Positions 18,402 through 28,141 of a stretch of 64,000 nucleotides of DNA are shown here, piece after piece. Source of the stretch: Ramlibacter rhizophilus (GTDB lineage Bacteria > Pseudomonadota > Gammaproteobacteria > Burkholderiales > Burkholderiaceae_C); assembly GCF_004681965.1 (NCBI RefSeq), contig NZ_SMLL01000001.1:434001-498000 (forward strand). The letters are read 5' to 3'. The notes under the pieces were generated by a model. The model did no database searches. It saw only the letters and a program-made list of their open reading frames with translations, and was not told the DNA's origin. Each line of letters starts with the position of its first letter. The stretch's first letter is position 1. The position numbers and the translations under genes are program-made.

Positions 18402-18463
18402 AAAAGAAAAAGGCCTTGTAGAACAAGGCCTTAGGAAGATTGTGGTGGAGAGGAGGAGGATCG
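18402..18463. repeat. Left attachment repeat (att), copy of tRNA-Ala 3' end
   Basis: 62 bases match 56137-56198 with a single mismatch (18438 versus 56173). The last 21 bases (18443-18463) equal the 3' end of the tRNA-Ala gene including CCA. Identity stops at 18463. It marks the left border of the 37.7-kb element. Confidence 0.93.
18410..18432 (-). terminator. Hairpin copy beside the left att repeat
   Basis: AAGGCCTTGT and its complement with a 3-base loop, followed on the minus strand by a T run. It is identical to the hairpin at 56145-56167 that follows the tRNA gene. Here it lies next to a tRNA-end remnant. Confidence 0.8.
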
Positions 18464-18631
18464 CTCCGACTCAGCCACAAATGTATCCACGGGCCTTGTC
18501 TGACAAGGACTTAGCTTCGATCAGCCAGCCCTTCGACGTCGGCGGGGACAACGACTTGGAGTGTATCACAGCGCCACGTCCAACTCTAGGGTGGCTCAGC
18601 AGTGCTGCATGCAACGGAGCGCTCTACCGCC

Positions 18632-20380
18632 CTACAAGTTGTGCCCGGCAAAGATCGGGCAGCGCGGAAAAAAGTGCTCCAGGATCAAGGTGTGCACCCT
18701 CGACCTGGTGACCGCAACCCGCAGGATTTTCCGGCTGCGTCGATACGGCGGCGTATCGTCCCACCAGACGAACGAGGAGACTTGACGCTGCCCGTCGTGC
18801 CGCCCCTCCCGGATGACGATCACACCGTCGAACTGCTTGCCCTTCGACTTGTGGATGGTCATCACCTGCAGGCCCGGGGGATCATCGACACCGCCGAGTA
18901 TCTGGTCCTGGGCGAGGGCGAGGTCGAGCGCGTCGCGTGCGCGCGTATATCGGCCATCACGCGTCCAAATTGCACCGAGCCCGGCGCTGATCCGTCGGCC
19001 CCGGTTGAAGGCCACGAGGTAGTCTAGGTTTTTGGCTGCGGTGAGCAGTTCGGGGTCCCCAGAGTCGCGCAGCAGGCGCTTAATGGACGACCAGTCCCTA
19101 GCCGGGTCGCCTGTGAAGGCTGCACTACGAACTGAGTCGATCACCCCGGCCACCGCTTGAACGAACTGAGCACGTGGCTCGCGACCCTGGCGAACCCGCG
19201 CAGCCCACCCCCGCCACTGGGTGGCAGCGGCAAGGCCCGCCGCCGCTTTGGAGGTCGCGAGTAGCTCAAGTGCAAGCGCGAGGTCTTCCCTGCGGGTTGC
19301 TTCGGCCTTCGGCTCCAAGAGGAATGCGGCAAATCGTGCCGTCAACATGGCCTCCGCTTCGTCGAAAGCGAGCTTGTGTCGCACGGGTTTGGGCTCGCTG
19401 TTCAGCGCCGCAGAGATTCTCGCCGCCGAGGCTCCCGAATGCGTCAAGATCGCAACGTTGCGGCCATAGCGGCCGGTCGCGGCCTTGATCGCACGCTGGA
19501 GCATCCCAAGCGCCATTCGCAACGCGGCCTTCTGCGGTCTACGCCGTGGGTCGTACCCGAAACACGAGACGCCAACGTACGGCGTACCTCTGGCGCGCCC
19601 TGCAAGGATGTCTTGGCCGAACAGCGCGATTTCAGTACCGACGCTGCGGTGGTTCTGACGCCCGAGGTCGATCTCCAACGGGACCAAGGCCTGCCTGATG
19701 GCGTCCACGCGCTCAGGCCCGATTCCAGGGAGGTAGTCGAAGATCTGTTGCTCCAGGTCGGCCAGGCAGACGATCTGAGCAGTCTCGGCCAGCAGCTCGA
19801 TGCACCGCCACGCGTGGGCATCGGTGTCCTGCGCTTCGTCAACGATGATCAGCGGGTGTCGCTGGGTAATGAGGCGGCGGACATGTTGGCTGCGCGCTAG
19901 CAGCACTTCCGCGTTTCTGGCAAAGAGGTCAAACGCGATCCGGCCGTCTCGCCTGAACATCTCCTCGCGCCTCTCTAACCAGGCACGCCATTCCGGATTT
20001 TGGGGATTCCTGTCCCGCGACCGGATAGACCCGTACTCGACCTGTTCGTCTTGTGGCAGAAGGATTCTCAGTTTCCTTGGGACTCCCAGCAGGTAGGCAT
20101 GAGTGGAAAGCAGCGCCCAGAAGAAAGAGTGGAACGTCTGCATGCTCAGTTGACTGCGCTGCGCCTTGGGTACTTCCTGCTTCATGGCCTCGCCCAGCCT
20201 TGCTACAGCTGCCCGAGAGAAGCTGAGGAACAGCACTGACTGCCCTGGAGCGAGGCCGGAGTTGATCCTGACCACCGCCTTCTTCAGCGCGATGGTGGTC
20301 TTGCCGCTTCCAGGTCCGCCTAGTACGAGCGCATGTCCATCGCAATCGAGCAGGCTCTGACGCAGCTCGCAGATTTGCAC
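18632..20380 (-). CDS. UvrD-like helicase, Gabija GajB-like
   Basis: 582 residues of superfamily 1 helicase. Walker A GPGSGKT is at residues 22-28, motif II DEAQDTD at 181-187, motif V region QVMTIHKSKGKQFDGVIVI, and motif VI LRVAVTRSR near the C-terminus. The start is GTG 20380, only 12 bases after the stop of the OLD-family nuclease, so the two are co-translated. An OLD nuclease followed by a UvrD-like helicase is the Gabija anti-phage arrangement, in which GajA cuts DNA and GajB assists on activation. Length slightly exceeds typical GajB. Its stop lies about 170 bases inside the left island border. Confidence 0.88.
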   Translation of the reverse strand: MQICELRQSLLDCDGHALVLGGPGSGKTTIALKKAVVRINSGLAPGQSVLFLSFSRAAVARLGEAMKQEVPKAQRSQLSMQTFHSFFWALLSTHAYLLGVPRKLRILLPQDEQVEYGSIRSRDRNPQNPEWRAWLERREEMFRRDGRIAFDLFARNAEVLLARSQHVRRLITQRHPLIIVDEAQDTDAHAWRCIELLAETAQIVCLADLEQQIFDYLPGIGPERVDAIRQALVPLEIDLGRQNHRSVGTEIALFGQDILAGRARGTPYVGVSCFGYDPRRRPQKAALRMALGMLQRAIKAATGRYGRNVAILTHSGASAARISAALNSEPKPVRHKLAFDEAEAMLTARFAAFLLEPKAEATRREDLALALELLATSKAAAGLAAATQWRGWAARVRQGREPRAQFVQAVAGVIDSVRSAAFTGDPARDWSSIKRLLRDSGDPELLTAAKNLDYLVAFNRGRRISAGLGAIWTRDGRYTRARDALDLALAQDQILGGVDDPPGLQVMTIHKSKGKQFDGVIVIREGRHDGQRQVSSFVWWDDTPPYRRSRKILRVAVTRSRVHTLILEHFFPRCPIFAGHNL

Positions 20381-20392
20381 GGCGAGCTTCCG

Positions 20393-22228
20393 TCAGGCAG
20401 GCGCGACTTCAGCGCCAGGTTCCGCTGGCACCTGCGGCGCAGCGGCATCAGCTTCCGCGTCCAGCGCCACTTCAGCAGGCTTGGGGAAGCTGGCGTAGAC
20501 CTGTCCGAGGAAGGCTGTCACCGTCGCAGGCAACTCGTGGAGCTCGCATCCATCAAGCAGTCTCGCCGCCCATCCCGCGCCTTTGTTCCCCTTCAGCGCG
20601 CTCATTACCAAGCCGCGCACCGCATCGTCGGCGGGGCGCGCAGCAGGTATAACGAAGTTTCCGCAGTCTCCGGTCTCGCGTAGATCGTCAAGGAACGCCC
20701 ACAGCCGATCGATGGGCACCTCCGCGGAAACGAGCGCTTCAAACCCCGCGTACGCGTGCTCACAGTCGATGTCGTAGGCATTAGACAGCTCCTGCTTCTT
20801 CTGGGGCGTGCGGTGAGCGAGGTCATAAAAACCGAAGGTCTTTAACCCCAGACTCTTGAAGAAGTTGCCGAACTTTGGCATCTGACCCTCTGTTTCGGCG
20901 TCAAAGAAGGCGACGCCAGCGATGTCGAGCGGATGCAGGTCTTCGTTGGCCTCCTCCATCTTCCTGGCAACCACTGGAAGCGCGTGAAACTCTGTCAGTC
21001 CTTCGACAACGATTGCACCCTTGCCAAGCATGCACTCCGTTAAGCCTCGTCGGGCATACCTGCGGAAGTCGTTGCCCTTCAACCCAGAGGACTCGGAGAC
21101 CCTCTGACCTACAACGCTGGAATCCGGACCGCGCGAGAGCAGCAGGGTCTGCTCGGGCTCGAAGCGCTCGATGACGAAGGGCGAGTGGGATGTGGCGAAT
21201 GCCTGTGTTGTCTTGCCCAGGAGGTAGTCGGCAATACGGCGCTGGGTATGCGGAGGCAATGCAATCTCGGGCTCTTCCATCGCGAAGATTACCGACGACG
21301 GCTTCAATTCAGCGATGAACGAAAGCAGTGCAAGGACCAGCACGTTCAGCGTGCCGGTGCCGACCTGCTGAAAGGGCACGGGCTGTTGGTCCTGCGACAC
21401 GGCCAGAAAGAAGCTGACGGTTTTGCGCAGGTGCTCTCGGGTCAGCTGCGAAACATGAAGCTTGGTGGTCCGACCCGCAACGTTTGTGGCGATGTACTTG
21501 CCCAGGCGTGCTTCGATCGAATGTAGGACAGGCTGCAGGTTGGCGGCGTCTTGCTCGATGTCTAGAGCACGAAGGCGCTCGATCGTCTTCTCCCATAAAC
21601 CAGCCCGAGTGCCTCTGAGTCTGAGAATCAAGTCCAGCAGAGAGCCGCGCTCCAAACTGAGCGCACGTGAGCCGGTACGAACCGCGCGGAGGTAGAGGAA
21701 CCCAAAGAGGCGCTTGACTTCGCGACGAACTCGATCCAGTTCATCCGGCTCGGCGTTCGGGCTATGCGTGAAGTACGTTTGCGCCTCAAACTCGTCCTCT
21801 TCAGGGTTGTACCGGGCTTGAGTCTCCAAGCGAAGGCAGCTGACTACCAACGGCGCGTTGGCTTCGGCGACTTCCCCGGCGCCCAGGATGCGGCGTTCGG
21901 CGGTGTGCCAAAACTCGAGGTGCTGGCCGCATCGGTTTTCGATTTCGGCGTTGATGTCGATTAGGACGACCGCTATCCGAATGGGGATTGGTGTTGGCTC
22001 GGCGCCCTCGGCAACAGGTGTTTGAAGGTAGTTCGCGTTATGAAAATCGAACTCCTCGACTGGTGGGAACCGGGAGATTCGATCTGGGCCGAGTACGAGG
22101 TCTAAAGCCTCGCAAATCGTGCTCTTGCCGACGTTGTTCGGGCCCACCAGAAGTGTGTGGCCGTCAAACTGGAGATCCGCAGACTTGATACCCCGAAAGT
22201 TCCTGACGGAAAGTTGTACGACCTTCAC
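20393..22228 (-). CDS. OLD-family ATPase/TOPRIM nuclease, Gabija GajA-like
   Basis: About 611 residues. ABC-type ATPase halves: Walker A GPNNVGKST near residue 29, signature QVGTGTLN near 288, Walker B IFAMEEPE near 315 and switch histidine ATSHSP near 346. A TOPRIM domain follows with its acidic motif IVVEGLTEFHALP near 408, then FGFYDLAHR and the lysine-bearing LKGNKGAGWAARLL. Start GTG 22228 is chosen because GAGGAGG lies 7 bases before it; the frame is open to 22261. Pairing with a UvrD helicase makes this a class 2 OLD protein. The gene is divergent from the Wadjet operon, leaving about 140 bases for both promoters. Confidence 0.88.
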   Translation of the reverse strand: MKVVQLSVRNFRGIKSADLQFDGHTLLVGPNNVGKSTICEALDLVLGPDRISRFPPVEEFDFHNANYLQTPVAEGAEPTPIPIRIAVVLIDINAEIENRCGQHLEFWHTAERRILGAGEVAEANAPLVVSCLRLETQARYNPEEDEFEAQTYFTHSPNAEPDELDRVRREVKRLFGFLYLRAVRTGSRALSLERGSLLDLILRLRGTRAGLWEKTIERLRALDIEQDAANLQPVLHSIEARLGKYIATNVAGRTTKLHVSQLTREHLRKTVSFFLAVSQDQQPVPFQQVGTGTLNVLVLALLSFIAELKPSSVIFAMEEPEIALPPHTQRRIADYLLGKTTQAFATSHSPFVIERFEPEQTLLLSRGPDSSVVGQRVSESSGLKGNDFRRYARRGLTECMLGKGAIVVEGLTEFHALPVVARKMEEANEDLHPLDIAGVAFFDAETEGQMPKFGNFFKSLGLKTFGFYDLAHRTPQKKQELSNAYDIDCEHAYAGFEALVSAEVPIDRLWAFLDDLRETGDCGNFVIPAARPADDAVRGLVMSALKGNKGAGWAARLLDGCELHELPATVTAFLGQVYASFPKPAEVALDAEADAAAPQVPAEPGAEVAPA

Positions 22229-22370
22229 CTTGCCTACCTCCTCCGAGACATTGTCAAGCAAGTTGATCGTTTGCCATACCCTCCCACGGGAAGAACACTA
22301 GAGAGCAGACCTGTGCTAGGCCCGTGAGCTGCGTTAGAGTTGAACCTACACGACCAAGGTGGAGGGAACA

Positions 22371-22430
22371 ATGGGCAGGTTGGTGTTTCGCGACATTCTC
22401 TGGTGCCCGGCATCTCGTCGTCCCCTGTGA
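22371..22430 (+). CDS. 19-residue leader ORF coupled to jetA
   Basis: ATG 22371 has a strong ribosome site (GGTGGAGGGAACA), whereas jetA itself has none. The ORF encodes MGRLVFRDILWCPASRRPL and its TGA stop overlaps the GTG start of jetA (GTGA at 22427-22430). Such an overlap would couple jetA translation to reading of this leader. No mono-amino-acid run indicates attenuation. It could be chance, but ribosome site and exact overlap together are suggestive. Confidence 0.55.
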   Translation: MGRLVFRDILWCPASRRPL

Positions 22431-23914
22431 GCGAAACCTCCACCATCGCGCGCTATCAGGATCTGAAGCGCCTCCGCGAGGGCGCCGCCTGGAAGCTGCT
22501 AGGCGCTGACACTGCGCCACTGATATGCGTTTGTTTGACGGCGCTGTTTCCTGGCGGCGGCAGCCGGCAGATCAACGCGTCAGCACTTCATGCAAAGCTT
22601 GATGGGATGCTGGAATCACTGCGTTCGGCGGGAGTCGAGCCATCGCAGCCGGCGCAGGGCTATGCGACCGACTGGGTAACCAACGGCTGGCTGCGACGCG
22701 ATTACCCGCAGGGCGCCCAGGAAGAACACTACAGCCTCACCGTGGCAGCGGGCAGTGCGATGCGCATCATTGATGCCTGGCGGCCCACCACCTTCGACAG
22801 CACTGGCGGTGTTCGTCTAGAGAGCCGGCTCGCCTCGGTGCGTGCGTTGATGCGCGAACTGGACGAACTCACCGACGACAACCCGCAGGCCCGGTTGGCT
22901 GCTCTCCACGCGGAGAAGGCAGCGATCGAGTACCGTATCGCGGAGGCCGAGGCAGGCCGCATGTTGTCGATCGACGAGGACCGCGCTGCGGAGCGCGCGC
23001 GGGAAATCATCGCTCAGGCCGAACAGCTCCTTGGCGATTTCGACCGCGTCCGGGATCAGTTCGAGGTCATCCATCTGGATCTGCGCAAGCGGCTGCTGCA
23101 GCACGAGGGCTCTCGCCGTGAACTGGTGGAGCGACTGCTTGACGGCATTGATGTCCTGCGTGAGACCGATGCTGGTCGCGCGTTCCAAGCGTTCTGGACA
23201 CTCTTGATGAATGCGTCCGAGGCTAGTTTGTTCGAAGAAACGGCGCACGTCCTGGCGAATCGACCTTTTGCAGCAAGGCTTTCCTTCGACGAGCGCTTGT
23301 CGCTGGAGACGTTGAAGGCGCGGCTGCTGGATCAAGCAAGCGACGTTCACGAAGTGCGTGGACGCTTCGTCGCCGGGCTTCACGCCTACGTGCGCAGTCG
23401 CGAGTATGCGCAGCAACGCCGGATCATGCAGTTGGTGAGCCAGGCGCACCGGGCTGCTACTGCTTTGGTTGGCACGCTTCGACCCAACGAGGAAATCGGC
23501 CTGAGCTTCGACCGGACCAGCGCTGGCGTCCGTTCGCTTTCACAGTGGAATCTGCACGATCCAGCCGCTGCTGCAACTGCCAGTCGAATCGAAGACCATG
23601 TGCCGGAGCTCGCCTCCCCGGAGGAGCTGCGCCGCATGGTGCTGCGTGCCGAAGTCGATATGCGCAGCATCAAGGCCAACATTCGCGAATATCTAGGGGC
23701 GGTCGGCCGCGCGAGCGCGGGTGCACTGCTACAGGCCTATCCGGCATCGCAAGGACTAGGTACGGTGCTGGGTTACCTGCAACTCACCCTTCGCCACGGG
23801 CAGGACGACCATGATTCGGAATTGCTGGAGTGGATCGGAATGGATGGCGTGCCGCGCGCAGCGTGGGCGCCGCGCTACACCCTGACGCTGGAGTGCCTCG
23901 ATGCAATCAAGTGA
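22427..23914 (+). CDS. jetA: Wadjet component JetA (DUF3375)
   Basis: About 495 residues from GTG 22427. Typical of JetA/MukF-like kleisins: N-terminal winged-helix region ARYQDLKRLREGAAWKLLGA, a segment ending ATDWVTNGWLRRDYPQGAQE, a long helical middle, and a C-terminal YLQLTLRHGQDDHDSE. In Wadjet complexes JetA is the kleisin that bridges the two JetC heads and helps loop extrusion on plasmid DNA. First gene of a tight jetABCD operon; the end overlaps jetB by 14 bases. Start is inferred from coupling to the leader ORF; TTG 22340 is the only longer alternative. Confidence 0.9.
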   Translation: MSETSTIARYQDLKRLREGAAWKLLGADTAPLICVCLTALFPGGGSRQINASALHAKLDGMLESLRSAGVEPSQPAQGYATDWVTNGWLRRDYPQGAQEEHYSLTVAAGSAMRIIDAWRPTTFDSTGGVRLESRLASVRALMRELDELTDDNPQARLAALHAEKAAIEYRIAEAEAGRMLSIDEDRAAERAREIIAQAEQLLGDFDRVRDQFEVIHLDLRKRLLQHEGSRRELVERLLDGIDVLRETDAGRAFQAFWTLLMNASEASLFEETAHVLANRPFAARLSFDERLSLETLKARLLDQASDVHEVRGRFVAGLHAYVRSREYAQQRRIMQLVSQAHRAATALVGTLRPNEEIGLSFDRTSAGVRSLSQWNLHDPAAAATASRIEDHVPELASPEELRRMVLRAEVDMRSIKANIREYLGAVGRASAGALLQAYPASQGLGTVLGYLQLTLRHGQDDHDSELLEWIGMDGVPRAAWAPRYTLTLECLDAIK

Positions 23915-24710
23915 CGAAGACCAGATTCCAGCCTTTCTCCGTAAGCAGCCCCCTGCAGCAACGCCGCCGACAATCGACGCGGAAGCCGAGCCAGGCGACG
24001 ATGATGGAGAGAGCGAAGAGTCTGGCGAGCGCGCCGATCTGGTGTTGGACGCGGATCTTCCCAGCGCGGCCGCTTGGGCGGGTGGGGTGGCGCCGACCTC
24101 TGACCGACTGCTGTTCCCAGGGGATCGAGGAGAGCTGCGCGGCGAAACGCGACGGGCTCTTGTGGCCTTGTTGGCAGGGCCCAGCGTTGATGGAGAGCGA
24201 CAACCTAAGCTATGGCTGGTGCTCAAACGTGATGAGGAGGTGCTCCGGTCTCGCTTAAGCGACCTCTTTCTGGACCTGACGGTGGACGATGGCAATCGCG
24301 TCGCATTCGTCCGTCAGGTTCCGCAGCATGGAGAGGCCGATATTCCAATCTTGCTGCGCCGCCAGCCGCTCACTTTCCTGCAGTCAGCCGGGCTGTTGAT
24401 CCTGCGGGCCGCACTGACGAATGCGGCGAGCACCGGACAACGGGCGGTTATAGGCGGTGCCGAGTTCATCGCGGACCTTGGTGCTTACCAGGATCCTGCC
24501 AGCAGCGACAAGGCACGCTTCAGCAAGCAATGTGCCGCCGTAGTCGAAACGCTCAAGAAGGTCAGCATCCTGCGGCCAATCCCTGGCAGCACGGACCGCT
24601 ACGAGGTGTCGCCGACTCTGGCATTGCTGTTGCCTGCGGAGCAACTGGAGGCCCTTCGGGCTACGTATGAGCGGCTGCGAGCCGAACGCGTTTCGGCGGA
24701 GGCGCGATGA
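23901..24710 (+). CDS. jetB: Wadjet component JetB (DUF4194)
   Basis: 269 residues with an acidic, disordered first third (DAEAEPGDDDGESEESGERA) and a compact C-terminal domain. ADIPILLRRQPLTFLQSAGL, then LILRAAL, and ETLKKVSILRPIPGSTDRYE fit DUF4194, the MukE/KITE-type winged-helix subunit of Wadjet. It binds the JetA kleisin. It overlaps jetA upstream and jetC downstream (ATGA), which supports fixed stoichiometry by coupled translation. Confidence 0.9.
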   Translation: MQSSDEDQIPAFLRKQPPAATPPTIDAEAEPGDDDGESEESGERADLVLDADLPSAAAWAGGVAPTSDRLLFPGDRGELRGETRRALVALLAGPSVDGERQPKLWLVLKRDEEVLRSRLSDLFLDLTVDDGNRVAFVRQVPQHGEADIPILLRRQPLTFLQSAGLLILRAALTNAASTGQRAVIGGAEFIADLGAYQDPASSDKARFSKQCAAVVETLKKVSILRPIPGSTDRYEVSPTLALLLPAEQLEALRATYERLRAERVSAEAR

Positions 24711-27700
24711 GTACCATGGACAAGGTGCTGCAGCAGATTGAGCTGCCCGAAGCCGGCGATGAAAAGCCCGCGCTCGCTCCGTCTTCAGACCGGCTCCTCG
24801 AAGAGGAGCGGAGGCGGCAGTTCCGCCTCTCTCGCATCCAACTGAAGGACTGGGGCACATACCATGGGCTTCTGAGCCTCGATGTGCCCGAGCGCGGCCA
24901 GCTGTTCGTGGGGCACTCTGGCTCAGGCAAGTCGACCATCTTTGATGCGCACTCGGTCCTGCTCACGCCGCCGCAACGGCTTCGATTGAACCAGGCCTCA
25001 CGCGACTCGGGCAAAACCGCCGACGATCGATCCGTTCTGAACTATGTACGCGGCGTTTGGGGCACTGCGCAAGGTGAGGACGGTCGGGGAGTAGCCAAGT
25101 TGCTTCGGCCTGGCACGACCTGGTCGTCCATTGCGGAGGTCTACCGAAACCCGGCTGGTCAGGTGGTCACGCTGGTGCACCTGTATTGGGTTCGGGGCGC
25201 GAGCAGCGATCTGCACCGCCGTTATCTCTTGGTGGAGCGCGAGTTCGACGTACGCGACCTGGATTTCTTCGCGGAGTCCGACTTTGACACCACGCGGCTG
25301 CATCGAACTCTCAAGGCCGCTGGCGTGGAGCCGTTCGAAGCCTTCTCGCGCTATATGGCAGCGTTCACCAAAGCCTTGGGTATCCGCGACGACATGGCGT
25401 TGCTACTGCTGCACAAGACCCAGTCGACGAAAAGCGTGGACAGCATCACGGCGTTTCTGCGTGAATTCATGCTCGAAGAACCCCGCACCTTTGAAGTGTC
25501 CCGGAATGTCGTGAACCAGTTCCAGAAGCTTAGTGAAGCGCACGGCGATTGGGTCACCGCGACCGGTCAGCGAGACGTCCTGATGCCTGCGCGTGAAGCG
25601 AACCAGAGGCTGCAGGCGCTGGCATTGGAGGCAACGCGCTGCAAAGAGGTCGCCGATGGTGTCGGCCTGCTTGAGACACCGCTTGCGATAGAGGTTCACG
25701 ATCGCGCGTTGGCTGAGGCAGCGCCCACGCTGCAAACCCGACGTGCGCTGCTCACCCTGCGCGAGGGCGCGCTGGCGGAGGCGGAGAAGAAGCACGAAGA
25801 GGCCATCCGGCAAGAGGCATTGGGCGGCGGTGATGAACTGCGGCGCCTGGACGAGGCGCTGAAGCAAGCGCGCGAGCGCCAACAGACCGCCGTGCTGCAC
25901 GCCCGAACGTTGGCGGCCGCCTGCGCTGCGCTGGGGCGCATGACTCCCGCGAGCGAGCACGAGTTCGCTCAGTTGCAGGGCGAGTCCATTCAGGCTGCAG
26001 AGCAGGGACCGCAGATGGACACGCGTGCGCTGCGAGACGCTGTGGGCACTCAGGCGGCGCTGAAAAAGCCCTTGGAGGAGGTTCAGAACCAGCTCGCGGC
26101 GCTTGCACGGGTGCCACGCTCGAATGTGCCGGCGGAGCAACAGGACATCCGCACGCTGCTCGCGCGTGCATTGAACGTGGAGATCGACACGTTCCCCTTT
26201 GCCGCCGAACTTATGTCGGTCAAACCAGCCGAGCGGCGTTGGCAGGGGGCTTTGGAGCGGCTGATGGGCGGATTTGGCGTGACCATGCTGGTTCCCGCTG
26301 AGAGACTGGATGCGGTGCGACGCGTGGTCGACACTCACAACTTGCGAGGTCGACTCACGTACCGACCGGTACGGCCCGTAACGGAGGTCGCGCGCGCGCG
26401 CCTCCCATCGAATGCGGCCGCCAAGGTCGAAACGGCCAGCCACGAGTTCAGCCACTGGTTGGTCAACGAAATCCACAGGCAATTTGATTTCGCCTGCGTC
26501 GAAGCTGCTGATGAACTTGCGCTGCACCCACGAGCGCTTTCCTTGAACGGCCAAATTCGGCGTGCCGGTGAAAACTACCTGAAGGATGATCGGACTGCTC
26601 TGGACAACCGCAGTAAGTGGGTCCTCGGCACCGACACAACGGCACGAGCCGCAAGTCTGCACGGACAGTTGACCGACTTGAACCGCCAAATTGCTGCGGC
26701 GCAGGCGGTGATCGATGCGCACGAGAGAGAAACGAAGGAGGCAGGCAGGCGCTATCAGGCGTTCGTGGCAATCCGCGGGCTGTCATGGGCCGAGCTGGAC
26801 GAGGCGGGCGCGCAGAAGGAGGTTCTCGAAACGGGGGCGAGGCTCCGCGCGCTTAAGGATGGGAGTCCGCGTCTGGCGCATTTGCAGGCCGAGGTCGCGC
26901 GAACGTTGAAGGACAGACAGGAAGCCCAAGAGAGTTGGGCCGAACAGCGCGCCAGTGTTCAGTCTCTGCAGCAGCAGGTCGAAGGCTGGACGCGCGAGCG
27001 TGAGCGACTCGCCAGTCTTCCGGTCGTCGCGCTCACGCCGACGCAAAGCGATGCGATCCATCAAATGCGCGCGAAACGTTCCTGGGAGAGTACGCCCGAA
27101 ACCTATGACCGAGAATTGAACTGGCTGCGGCAAGAGGCGAGCCGTGCGATGCAGCTCAACGAAGCGTCACAGCTGGAAGAGCGGCAGAAGATCGTGAATG
27201 CCCTGACCGAGTTTTGCGCGAAGACCGAATGGCAAGCCGCCACCCAGGGTCACGACCCTGTGCTGGACAGCTTCGACTTTTTCGACCAGCACCTGACGAA
27301 TCTGCTGGTGGAGGGTGTCTCCCGGACTTGGGAGCGGTTCTTGCAGGAACTACAGGAGCACAACAGCCATCAGCTCACGCTCTTATCGCAGAGTCTCACA
27401 AGCGAACGCGCTGACATGGCCAAGCGGCTGTTGGCTGTCAACAGCAGCCTGGAGCGCACAGCATATAACCCCGGGACCTACCTGTTCCTCCATCGGGTCG
27501 ATTGCGAACCGGAAGAATCGAAAGCGTTCCGCCGGGAGCTTGCCGTCGCGATGAGTGAAGTCGCGAACGTGGACGGTTCCGATACGGCGAATCTGCGTTT
27601 CGAGCGATTGAGAAAGATTGCCGAACGCCTTGGTAGCGACCGTTCCGAGGACATCCGGTGGCGGGCCCGGGTGCTCGACGTGCGCCAGCACGTGCAGTTC

Positions 27701-28141
27701 GACGCGCACGAGATCACGCGCGCCACAGGGCAGGTCGAGCAGGTCTACAGCGGCAGCGACGGCAAGTCGGGCGGGCAGAAGCAGAAGCTGGCCGCCACCT
27801 GCATGGCTGCTGCGCTTCGCTATCAACTGGCCCAGCCTGGAGGAACCCTGCCGCAATTCGCGACGGTTGTCGTTGACGAGGCGTTCGACCGATCTGACCC
27901 CGACTTTACGGAAGCCGCTCTTAACGTTTTTCGCGAGCTCGGTTTCCAGATCATCGTGGCAACGCCGGGAAAGATGGTGCAGACGATCGAGCCCTATGTC
28001 GGTGGCGCTGTGTGGGTCTACGCGCGTCGGGGTGATCGGTCCAACGCGGTGCCCCTGCAGTATGACGATCTGACTGGAACGATCGACTACAGCGCAATGG
28101 AACCAGGTGGCGAAAGGACGGAGCGTGCTGTTCCCGCCTGA
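24707..28141 (+). CDS. jetC: Wadjet component JetC, SMC-like ATPase
   Basis: 1144 residues, the motor of the complex. Walker A GHSGSGKST at residues 69-77 with IFDAHSVLLTPPQRLRLNQA just after. Long coiled coils occupy about 290-480 and 680-960. The ABC signature region YSGSDGKSGGQKQKLAATCM and Walker B ATVVVDEAFDRSDPDFTEAA are near 1010-1070. This is the MukB/SbcC-like architecture of JetC, which extrudes DNA loops and measures circular plasmid size. It overlaps jetB by 4 bases and jetD by 17 to 35 bases. All expected motifs are intact. Confidence 0.93.
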   Translation: MSTMDKVLQQIELPEAGDEKPALAPSSDRLLEEERRRQFRLSRIQLKDWGTYHGLLSLDVPERGQLFVGHSGSGKSTIFDAHSVLLTPPQRLRLNQASRDSGKTADDRSVLNYVRGVWGTAQGEDGRGVAKLLRPGTTWSSIAEVYRNPAGQVVTLVHLYWVRGASSDLHRRYLLVEREFDVRDLDFFAESDFDTTRLHRTLKAAGVEPFEAFSRYMAAFTKALGIRDDMALLLLHKTQSTKSVDSITAFLREFMLEEPRTFEVSRNVVNQFQKLSEAHGDWVTATGQRDVLMPAREANQRLQALALEATRCKEVADGVGLLETPLAIEVHDRALAEAAPTLQTRRALLTLREGALAEAEKKHEEAIRQEALGGGDELRRLDEALKQARERQQTAVLHARTLAAACAALGRMTPASEHEFAQLQGESIQAAEQGPQMDTRALRDAVGTQAALKKPLEEVQNQLAALARVPRSNVPAEQQDIRTLLARALNVEIDTFPFAAELMSVKPAERRWQGALERLMGGFGVTMLVPAERLDAVRRVVDTHNLRGRLTYRPVRPVTEVARARLPSNAAAKVETASHEFSHWLVNEIHRQFDFACVEAADELALHPRALSLNGQIRRAGENYLKDDRTALDNRSKWVLGTDTTARAASLHGQLTDLNRQIAAAQAVIDAHERETKEAGRRYQAFVAIRGLSWAELDEAGAQKEVLETGARLRALKDGSPRLAHLQAEVARTLKDRQEAQESWAEQRASVQSLQQQVEGWTRERERLASLPVVALTPTQSDAIHQMRAKRSWESTPETYDRELNWLRQEASRAMQLNEASQLEERQKIVNALTEFCAKTEWQAATQGHDPVLDSFDFFDQHLTNLLVEGVSRTWERFLQELQEHNSHQLTLLSQSLTSERADMAKRLLAVNSSLERTAYNPGTYLFLHRVDCEPEESKAFRRELAVAMSEVANVDGSDTANLRFERLRKIAERLGSDRSEDIRWRARVLDVRQHVQFDAHEITRATGQVEQVYSGSDGKSGGQKQKLAATCMAAALRYQLAQPGGTLPQFATVVVDEAFDRSDPDFTEAALNVFRELGFQIIVATPGKMVQTIEPYVGGAVWVYARRGDRSNAVPLQYDDLTGTIDYSAMEPGGERTERAVPA

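Noticed and set aside
16646..18403. 585-residue minus-strand protein
   Set aside because: It joins one frame of the dead integrase with the antisense of the isomerase gene; only the integrase part has homology.
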